Positions 51,025 to 56,366 of a DNA stretch of 64,000 nt are shown here, in pieces. A model generated the notes under the pieces. It did no database searches. It was not told the origin of the DNA and saw nothing but the letters and a program-made list of their open reading frames with translations. This stretch comes from a virus. The position numbers and the translations under genes were made by a program. Position 1 is the stretch's first letter. Each line of letters begins with the position of its first letter. The DNA lies in the IMG/VR virus record IMGVR_UViG_3300025930_000141, positions 1 through 64,000 of that record. One strand, given 5' to 3'.

Positions 51025-51098
51025 GACCTTGAAGGGATTTGAACCCTCGGCTTCTAGCGTGACGGGCTAGCACTCTAACCAGACTGAGTTACAAGGCC
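51025..51098 (-). tRNA. tRNA-Asp(GTC), C33
   Basis: GGCCTTG/CAAGGTC acceptor, anticodon arm CTAGC-CCGTCAC-GCTAG, T-loop TTCAAAT. C at position 33. Confidence 0.88.
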
Positions 51099-51111
51099 AT
51101 GTTAATTTAGA

Positions 51112-51175
51112 GCGAATATGTGGTTGACCAACGGGGGTTCATTGTTGTAAGATAACCGTCAATCTTCGACTCGCT
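51112..51175 (-). ncRNA. Y-RNA-like element YF, minimal form
   Basis: 64 nt. Closing helix AGCGAGT/ATTCGCT, CGAAGA and AACCACAT loop sides, second helix TTGAC/GTCAA, TTATC. Begins directly after the encoded CCA of the tRNA-like RNA at 51180. Confidence 0.62.
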
Positions 51176-51255
51176 TGGTAGGGCAGACAGGAGTTGAACC
51201 TGCGTGTCACCAGTTACCCTTTCTACTCGTTATCAGCGAGAGGGGATACTGCCCT
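51176..51255 (-). tRNA. D-arm-less tRNA-like RNA, possible Ile(GAT)
   Basis: Perfect acceptor AGGGCAG/CTGCCCT with encoded ACCA, T-arm GCAGG-TTCAACT-CCTGT. The D-arm is missing: 8 nt after the acceptor comes CTCG-CTGATAA-CGAG (GAT at the anticodon position), then 20 nt containing GGGTAACTGGTGAC. Same odd plan as 39292. Confidence 0.5.
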
Positions 51256-51261
51256 ATAAAG

Positions 51262-51393
51262 TCACTTTGGAGTGACTTCGGTGTGAGTGTCGCAACACTC
51301 CATATTCATACCGCCGCCAGCAGATTCGCCGTCGCCGCTATGCGGCATTGGCTGTGGTGCTGGTCCTGGTATGCCATTACTATTGATTGCCAT
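51262..51393 (-). CDS. Small Pro/Gly-rich protein starting at a tRNA 3' end (43 aa)
   Basis: ATG 4 nt after the discriminator of tRNA-Pro(TGG). MAINSNGIPGPAPQPMPHSG, then NMECCDTHTE. Low complexity; expressed as a leaderless message if at all. Confidence 0.4.
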   Translation of the reverse strand: MAINSNGIPGPAPQPMPHSGDGESAGGGMNMECCDTHTEVTPK

Positions 51394-51398
51394 AACGT

Positions 51399-51471
51399 CG
51401 GCGTGACAGGAATTGAACCTGCGACCCCTTGGACCCAAACCAAGTGCGCTCCCAAACTGCGCCACACGCCG
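51399..51471 (-). tRNA. tRNA-Pro(TGG)
   Basis: CGGCGTG/CACGCCG acceptor, anticodon arm CTTGG-TTTGGGT-CCAAG, T-arm GCAGG-TTCAATT-CCTGT. Confidence 0.9.
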
Positions 51472-51813
51472 CTATGTAATTTCTATGACAGGAATCCCCA
51501 TCGCCCTATAGTGTAGCACGACCTCAGGGTCGTTGTCAAGCGCCTCGACCACGCTGTAGACCTGTCGAATTTTCTCAACTAGTTCAACCTTGTAAAGTGG
51601 ATTCTTTTTCCGGTCTGGTGAGAACGCCATACCTCGGAGTGGAATCACATCTTTAAGAGTGTTATAGATGAAATCTTCATTTGTCTCCTGCATACGGTAA
51701 GTTACTACATATACCGGCAGCCCGCGTTCATTCAAGTAATCCACAGTGGGTTGAATAAGACCGTAGTATTTCTTGAATAATACACCGTCGAAATCGCTGA
51801 CTATTATGTCCAT
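51472..51813 (-). CDS. HAD-superfamily phosphatase-like, starting at a tRNA 3' end (113 aa)
   Basis: ATG 2 nt after the discriminator of tRNA-Trp. MDIIVSDFDGVLF is HAD motif I (D-x-D-G-V/T); YVVTYRMQETNED and the ending EALDNDPEVVLHYRAMGIPV match motif II/IV regions of small HAD or NagD-like nucleotidases (D-N-D-P). Likely hydrolyses a small phosphate. Its stop is the first base after tRNA-Pro. Confidence 0.7.
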   Translation of the reverse strand: MDIIVSDFDGVLFKKYYGLIQPTVDYLNERGLPVYVVTYRMQETNEDFIYNTLKDVIPLRGMAFSPDRKKNPLYKVELVEKIRQVYSVVEALDNDPEVVLHYRAMGIPVIEIT

Positions 51814-51816
51814 GGC

Positions 51817-51887
51817 ACGGGTGGAGGGATTCGAACCCATCGCACTAGAGTTTTGGAGGCTCTGTGACTCAACCAACGCTCACCCGC
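51817..51887 (-). tRNA. tRNA-Trp(CCA)
   Basis: GCGGGTG/CACCCGT acceptor, anticodon arm AGAGC-CTCCAAA-ACTCT, T-arm ATGGG-TTCGAAT-CCCT. Confidence 0.85.
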
Positions 51888-51892
51888 ATGGA

Positions 51893-51964
51893 GCCCCCGG
51901 CCTGAAACGACCAGACCACCTAAGACTAAATCAGAGTCCTTGTGCTAACTTACACCACGGGGCC
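51893..51964 (-). tRNA. tRNA-Ile(GAT), atypical T-loop
   Basis: GGCCCCG/CGGGGGC acceptor with a G2-G71 mismatch, anticodon arm GGACT-CTGATTT-AGTCT, T-arm GTCTG-GTCGTTT-CAGGC whose loop departs from TTCRANY. Confidence 0.65.
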
Positions 51965-51972
51965 AGACAACC

Positions 51973-52001
51973 ATTGTATCAGGCTGTCGCCGGTTCGTCA
52001 A
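51973..52001 (-). promoter_or_regulatory. Sigma70-type promoter for Ile/Trp/HAD/Pro array
   Basis: TTGACG, 17-nt spacer, TACAAT, inside the 3' end of the gene at 51979. Confidence 0.75.
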
Positions 52002-52302
52002 CCTGCTCGTTATCGGTCTTTTCCTGACTCGACAACTCATGCTCTTCGTTTGCAGCATTTGCGACCTCAAGTTGGTTCTTAAGGTCGTCAATCTCTTTTT
52101 GTGCTTCGTCTAGTTTGGCCTGGGAATCGGCCAAGGCCTTTTCCTCTTCGGTCGGCTCGGGCTCGACTGGCGGGTGGGCATCATTATATGCCTCTACCCA
52201 AGAAGCGAATACTTCCTTGCCGCTCGATAGGGCGACCTCGTTATCTACAACTAGTTCAGCCTCTTCGGCCTCTGGGTTGTAGCGTAGTTTTAGTTCTGCC
52301 AT
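51979..52302 (-). CDS. Acidic coiled-coil protein (107 aa)
   Basis: MAELKLRYNPEAEEAELVV front, then EPEPTEEEKALADSQAKLDE and a long helix. TAATG-coupled to the upstream gene. Unknown. Confidence 0.55.
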   Translation of the reverse strand: MAELKLRYNPEAEEAELVVDNEVALSSGKEVFASWVEAYNDAHPPVEPEPTEEEKALADSQAKLDEAQKEIDDLKNQLEVANAANEEHELSSQEKTDNEQVDEPATA

Positions 52303-52481
52303 TACTTCCTTACGTAAGTGTAAATCTCACCAGGAGAGTTTTTGAATTCGGCTTCAACATACTTTACGCCGTCTCGCTGGTATTCTCTAACAATATGTGC
52401 ACCCTTGGGATTATCCCAAACCTCATAGTCATCTGGGTTTGGGTCATCATCTGGTAGGATGCTGTCTAACGAAAACTTCAC
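52302..52481 (-). CDS. Hypothetical protein starting at a tRNA 3' end (59 aa), GTG start
   Basis: GTG 1 nt after the discriminator of tRNA-Gln(CTG). MKFSLDSILPDDDPNPDDYE, then GVKYVEAEFKNSPGEIYTYV. Folded alpha/beta likely. The tRNA sequence directly abuts, so no Shine-Dalgarno is possible outside the tRNA. Confidence 0.55.
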   Translation of the reverse strand: MKFSLDSILPDDDPNPDDYEVWDNPKGAHIVREYQRDGVKYVEAEFKNSPGEIYTYVRK

Positions 52482-52483
52482 GC

Positions 52484-52555
52484 TCCCCCATCAGGATTCG
52501 AACCTGAACTAAGTGGACCAGAACCACTCGTGCTGCCGGATTACACTAAGGGGGA
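52484..52555 (-). tRNA. tRNA-Gln(CTG)
   Basis: TCCCCCT/TGGGGGA acceptor, anticodon arm AGTGG-TTCTGGT-CCACT, T-arm TCAGG-TTCGAAT-CCTGA. Confidence 0.9.
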
Positions 52556-52638
52556 ATAACGCGCCAGATAACCCGTTCCTGCATACCACCCGTCGATGGT
52601 GCGGAGTCGAACCGCTCGTGCTGCGCGCCGTTACAATC
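52556..52638 (-). other. Leader with orphan T-arm hairpin
   Basis: Between promoter and tRNA-Gln: a T-arm-like GCGG-TTCGACT-CCGC (near 52600-52620) without matching acceptor strands. Could be a tRNA relic or leader hairpin. Confidence 0.35.
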
Positions 52639-52668
52639 AGTGTAGCACGGCTATACCGCGCGTGTCAA
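52639..52668 (-). promoter_or_regulatory. Sigma70-type promoter with CACGGC-type spacer
   Basis: TTGACA, 18-nt spacer, TACACT. The -10 flank is TAGCACGGC on the plus strand, as at 8413, 30682 and 35479. Overlaps the stop of the peptidase gene. Confidence 0.75.
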
Positions 52669-53591
52669 ACGTCTTCCTGCTGGGATAGCCAGGTGATTAG
52701 CGCCGCTTCAAGAATAGGGTGGCGAGGAAGTCCACCATGCCGTTTAAACCACCCTCTTAGGAACGTAGCCAGCGTTTCATCCGGGCTAACAGTAACATCA
52801 GAAGGTATAACAGGCGGCTCTTCTGGAAAGGGATTTGGGTCACCAGTTAGGCTGTGGAGCCCGTCCCCCAAGGCATGAAGGTTTAACCCGGTCGGGCTCA
52901 AGCCACCTTCATTAAGCCACTCGGGTCCGATTACTACCCAAGCCTCTTCTACATATTTATCCCAGAATGCTTGTGACATTTCCTGTACCGCGCCCCAGGT
53001 GACCAACTTATAAGTGTTGGTGTCATAGAAGCCAACGTTAATTGCGTGGCCTCCCTCGACGCGAGCGCCGGATACGACCTCCCATGGTTCCTCGTTATTA
53101 AACTGGTCCATGGCCGAGTCTGGAAAGTCAATGCCGATATAGACGGTACCGAAGATATAGCAAGCCGCCTTAACTTCTGCGATGTTTGTTACGTCTACCT
53201 CAGCAAAGGCTAGAATCTTGTGCCCGCCAATACCGTTCTTTCGCCAGTGGCCTAGTACCTCTTGCATTACTGCGCCATTGTCTGTGGAAGGGTCGTTCGG
53301 GTCGAACCCACTAACCGCCTCATACGCGGCTAGTACGTCCATGTTTGAAATTGTTGCTGTTGAGCCCTGTCCATAGGTGGACCAGGCTTGAATCATGTGG
53401 CCTGCTGCTGCGCAGGTACAGTCTCCGTACCGGTCGTTTAGGTACATCGGCCAGTTTACTACGTCCGAGAGCCAGTCGGTCGTAGCCGGGTAACTCATCG
53501 GGGTAGCGGTCAGATAGTTCTTGAGCAAAAGACGAGGCTTTTTACCGTCGTTCTTCTTGCGTCCGTGATGGAATTCAATGTTTCGGGACAT
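52665..53591 (-). CDS. Papain-like cysteine peptidase (308 aa)
   Basis: DRYGDCTCAAAGHMIQAW carries a candidate nucleophilic Cys at a helix start, GARVEGGHAINVGFYD the His, and KLVTWGAVQEMSQAFW an aromatic strand with Asn/Gln: the order of C1/C39-type peptidases. N-terminus basic, C-terminal 60 residues form an extra domain. Similar proteins occur in actinophages near lysis or structural genes. Substrate unknown. Confidence 0.6.
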   Translation of the reverse strand: MSRNIEFHHGRKKNDGKKPRLLLKNYLTATPMSYPATTDWLSDVVNWPMYLNDRYGDCTCAAAGHMIQAWSTYGQGSTATISNMDVLAAYEAVSGFDPNDPSTDNGAVMQEVLGHWRKNGIGGHKILAFAEVDVTNIAEVKAACYIFGTVYIGIDFPDSAMDQFNNEEPWEVVSGARVEGGHAINVGFYDTNTYKLVTWGAVQEMSQAFWDKYVEEAWVVIGPEWLNEGGLSPTGLNLHALGDGLHSLTGDPNPFPEEPPVIPSDVTVSPDETLATFLRGWFKRHGGLPRHPILEAALITWLSQQEDV

Positions 53592-53615
53592 ACTCCGATA
53601 ATAGCATTATCGGAT

Positions 53616-53885
53616 TTAAGTGTCAAACAGATGTAATTGGTCTGGGTCGGTCGGCGGCAGAGGCTCACCCAACTTGAATTTGGTGCATACCACGCCCTGG
53701 GCATCGAGGTCTATTAGTTCCTCTACTGGGTCTTCGGTTATAATCTTACCTTCGATTTCGAAGCACATCGGATACTCTTCGCGGTCTGAGCGGTATATGC
53801 AGACCTGGCACTGACGCTCTTCGATATCGGCCATAAGGTCCCAGATATAATCGTATCTGATTTCACGGTGTGGAGTATAGACCAT
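53616..53885 (-). CDS. Hypothetical Cys-containing protein (89 aa)
   Basis: Start MVYTPHREIRYDYI at a TAATG junction. ERQCQVCIYRSDREEYPMC could bind metal. Ends DPDQLHLFDT. Unknown. Confidence 0.5.
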   Translation of the reverse strand: MVYTPHREIRYDYIWDLMADIEERQCQVCIYRSDREEYPMCFEIEGKIITEDPVEELIDLDAQGVVCTKFKLGEPLPPTDPDQLHLFDT

Positions 53886-54118
53886 TAGCCGTCGTAGTCC
53901 CAATTCTTGTATCGCCACTCACTGTCGGGCGCGAGGTTCTTAGCCTCTTGTGCCTTTTCACGAGCATATTCGTCACGGTCGTCGTCCCATACCGGGTGAA
54001 TGCCTAGGCCCACAAGTTCGCAATCAAAGTTATCTTCGATAAGCGCAGCCAACTTCTCTAGAAAATCTTCGTGTCGGTCTTTAAATTCACCAGTAATGGT
54101 AATTTCTTGTAGTTTCAC
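53885..54118 (-). CDS. Hypothetical acidic protein (77 aa)
   Basis: MKLQEITITGEFKDRHEDFLEKLAALIED: beta-alpha start of a ferredoxin-like fold; acidic tail. ATGA overlap with the receiver-like gene upstream. Confidence 0.5.
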   Translation of the reverse strand: MKLQEITITGEFKDRHEDFLEKLAALIEDNFDCELVGLGIHPVWDDDRDEYAREKAQEAKNLAPDSEWRYKNWDYDG

Positions 54119-54405
54119 TTCAAGTACCTTTCAATCATACCCTCTAGCCACTCGTAGCCTACGGGATTGGCGGTAAGGATAGTATACTTCTCAAACCGGA
54201 AGTTATTCTCAATCATCCACAAGACTACCGGGCGGCTGGTGTCGTCACCGCCGAGGTCGTGGTCCAGGGCAATCTCAGTATGTGGGATAAGATACCACAA
54301 CGGGTGGCTAGCCTTTTCAAGCAGTGCAATGGCACCCTTGGACGAATAGGCGCGCATCCAGCCAGCGTCAGGCTGAGGTCTTACGTCGTCTACCCAAATC
54401 TTCAT
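54115..54405 (-). CDS. Cyclic-phosphate-processing receiver-like (cREC) protein (96 aa)
   Basis: MKIWVDDVRPQPDAGWMRAY with the D-D-x-R phospho-acceptor pair, SKGAIALL, and EIALDHDLGGDDTSRPVVLWM: the h-D-H-D-L-G signature of the cREC family. In other systems these stand-alone receivers occur with nucleotide-based (cyclic or capped) signalling or RNA-end repair. Here the partner is unclear. Confidence 0.7.
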   Translation of the reverse strand: MKIWVDDVRPQPDAGWMRAYSSKGAIALLEKASHPLWYLIPHTEIALDHDLGGDDTSRPVVLWMIENNFRFEKYTILTANPVGYEWLEGMIERYLK

Positions 54406-54578
54406 CTGTAATACCCCGGCTTGTCTATAGGAGTTGGTGTTATGGCCTTGTTTCCACAGTTCGCACAATACATTTCAAGCGAGTACATGGCAATCTCATA
54501 GTCATCGAATGACGCAAGTATCTTCCACAAGTTGGAGCCGCACACGCACTCGTGGGTGATGACCCCTAGGTCTATCAT
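54402..54578 (-). CDS. Zinc-ribbon protein (58 aa)
   Basis: MIDLGVITHECVCGSNLWKI...EMYCANCGNKAI: CxC and CxxC pairs of a small ribbon. Overlaps both neighbours by 4 nt. Confidence 0.55.
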   Translation of the reverse strand: MIDLGVITHECVCGSNLWKILASFDDYEIAMYSLEMYCANCGNKAITPTPIDKPGYYR

Positions 54579-54730
54579 AGTATCCTTACCAACTGTTCGT
54601 CGCCGCACCGTTCGCAGCACATAACTCTATAGTTAATCTGTATTATTACGTCGAAGGTGCCGATGTTTTCGGTCCGGTCTTCCAACATGTATTTGTGGAA
54701 TCCGAGCCAGCAAAAGAATGGTCTACGCAT
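54575..54730 (-). CDS. Cys-containing small protein (51 aa)
   Basis: MRRPFFCWLGFHKYMLEDRT...MCCERCGDEQLV. 'CWxGxHxY' followed by a CxxC is a recurring small actinophage zinc protein type. Confidence 0.5.
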   Translation of the reverse strand: MRRPFFCWLGFHKYMLEDRTENIGTFDVIIQINYRVMCCERCGDEQLVRIL

Positions 54731-54774
54731 GAGCAATACTCCAACCACCAAGGTTTTGTATCACTTGAATAGTC

Positions 54775-54801
54775 GGGGTGCCAGCCCGAATCTGGCACCC
54801 C
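54775..54801 (-). terminator. Terminator hairpin after vWA gene
   Basis: GGGGTGCCA/TGGCACCCC, 9 bp, directly after the stop of the gene at 54809. Confidence 0.65.
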
Positions 54802-54808
54802 GTCATTA

Positions 54809-55450
54809 TCAGGACTTGACTGCGTTTTCTCGGTCTTCATCCGAAAAGGCTGCGGCTGCAACAGCGGCCTTATTGCCCTTGGCCTGTCGCACGGTACCTG
54901 CATAAGTGCTTAGGCTGCTCATGGTCTGACCGGTATTACTGGTGTTGTAGGTCAGAGACTTGTTCGGGTCGAAACCGAACGAGCGTCCTACGCTTACCGC
55001 GTCCATGTTGGCACCTAGGAACACAAAGTCCCAGTTCCACTTATCGGTTTGCTCACGAATGAGGTCTACTACGCCCTCGCGGGTCCAGTCATGGGAAGAG
55101 TTTTCGCCACCGTCTGTTACAACGGCAACCAAAACAGTACCCGGACGGTCGGCCTCTGCACGAGCGGCCAACTTCTCACCCAACTGGGTTACACCCTTAC
55201 CGATAGCGTCTAGCAATGCGGTCATACCGCGCGGCTGCAAGACGGCCTTAGCCTCGCTAACGTCCTTATCTGTATAGACCAGTTCGTACGTGTCGTCAAA
55301 CTGCACGTAATCCACGACAGCGGTGCCGTCCAACTTGGCCTGTTCCTCAAAAAATGTGTCCAGTGCCCCGCGCATGTCCTGTTCACAGGAACGCATGGAG
55401 CCCGAACGGTCTACAATTACAAGCAATTGTGTTAAATCTTGGTTAGTCAT
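54809..55450 (-). CDS. vWA-domain protein, TerY-like (213 aa)
   Basis: Start MTNQDLTQLLVIVDRSGSM with AAGGAAAT upstream. MIDAS complete: D-R-S-G-S, RGMTALLDAI, VVTDGGENSS. Single-domain vWA with an Ala-rich end. Third MIDAS protein in the window, after 47305 and the TROVE protein. Possibly a metal-dependent adaptor for a phage complex. Confidence 0.8.
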   Translation of the reverse strand: MTNQDLTQLLVIVDRSGSMRSCEQDMRGALDTFFEEQAKLDGTAVVDYVQFDDTYELVYTDKDVSEAKAVLQPRGMTALLDAIGKGVTQLGEKLAARAEADRPGTVLVAVVTDGGENSSHDWTREGVVDLIREQTDKWNWDFVFLGANMDAVSVGRSFGFDPNKSLTYNTSNTGQTMSSLSTYAGTVRQAKGNKAAVAAAAFSDEDRENAVKS

Positions 55451-55458
55451 ATTTCCTT

Positions 55459-55773
55459 TCATCCACCCATATCGGGGGAGTGATTAGAACGGTATGTCAT
55501 CCATCGAGAGCCCTTGCCTGGCTTTTTACGCAAGGCCCGATGCTGCCAAAGAGTGTCACCGCTCTTAATCCGCGCCCAGGCGCGGTTGTTGTTTTTCTTA
55601 GGGGCTCGCCAGTGCTTGCCCATATATTCCATCCGACCCTTGCAGGAAGGACAAATCCCGTAATACGTGCTAATGTACCCGTACCGTGGATGCGGCACAG
55701 ATGCCATTAACCAGGAATCACGTTTGATTACCTTCCTGCAAGGGACACAGACGTACGTACCGTTACTCGGCAT
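55459..55773 (-). CDS. Zinc-ribbon basic protein (104 aa)
   Basis: Start MPSNGTYVCVPCRKVIKRDS; second pair ICPSCKGRMEYMG; then a very basic half (RAPKKNNNRAWARIKSGD...KKPGKGSR). Likely nucleic-acid-binding. Sits beside the HNH gene. Confidence 0.6.
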   Translation of the reverse strand: MPSNGTYVCVPCRKVIKRDSWLMASVPHPRYGYISTYYGICPSCKGRMEYMGKHWRAPKKNNNRAWARIKSGDTLWQHRALRKKPGKGSRWMTYRSNHSPDMGG

Positions 55774-56329
55774 CCCACTCACCAGACTCGGACTGTAGTA
55801 CAGCGGTGTCTACGGCGGCAGGACGCATTTCAGGAGTAATCGAGCAGACCCAGCACCACAAAAGCGCGTGGTCACACTCATTGTACTTAACCTTGGCCCA
55901 CTGAGGCATTTCCTTACCGGTCATACCACACGCAGCACAAACTTCGTCTGCGGCGAGATAGTTACCGTTGTAACACTCGGTACATGCCTCTGGACGGCTG
56001 GCTCGCTTCTCCCTACGGTACCTGAACTTTATCTTGTTAGGACGCTCCGGCAAGGTGCCGTCGTCATTAGGGATTCTTTCACCCTTCTTCGCGTTGTGGC
56101 GCTTACACATCAACTTAAGGTTGGGCAATGCGTTAATCTTGTCTTCTGACCAACCCAATTCCCGACCGTGCCACTTTGGCACCCAGTGGTCAATGGTGAC
56201 CCTTGTAGGACCATCATCAGCGGCAAAGTCCAATGTGTGCTCAGCGCCAGGGTATTGACAAGTATCGCCGTCACGCTTGCGCAGTGCGGCGATGGTCTCC
56301 ACTCTTGGTCTGATGATAGTCGTAGTCAT
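55763..56329 (-). CDS. HNH endonuclease with zinc module, terminase-linked (188 aa)
   Basis: AALRKRDGDTCQYPG, RVTIDHWVPKWHGRE and NLKLMCKRHNAKKGER give the H-N-H core (DH...N...H). The C-terminal half holds CTECYNGN, CAACGM and CDHALLWCWVC, a second zinc region. HNH proteins beside terminase genes are required for efficient DNA packaging cuts in several phages, and this position (just after terL) fits. Confidence 0.85.
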   Translation of the reverse strand: MTTTIIRPRVETIAALRKRDGDTCQYPGAEHTLDFAADDGPTRVTIDHWVPKWHGRELGWSEDKINALPNLKLMCKRHNAKKGERIPNDDGTLPERPNKIKFRYRREKRASRPEACTECYNGNYLAADEVCAACGMTGKEMPQWAKVKYNECDHALLWCWVCSITPEMRPAAVDTAVLQSESGEWDAE

Positions 56330-56366
56330 GGGTCCATGGTAGCACGTCAGCGCGGAGGTGTCAACG

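Noticed and set aside
52590-52625. An additional tRNA after the papain-like peptidase gene
   Set aside because: Only a T-arm is present; no acceptor or anticodon arm could be paired.
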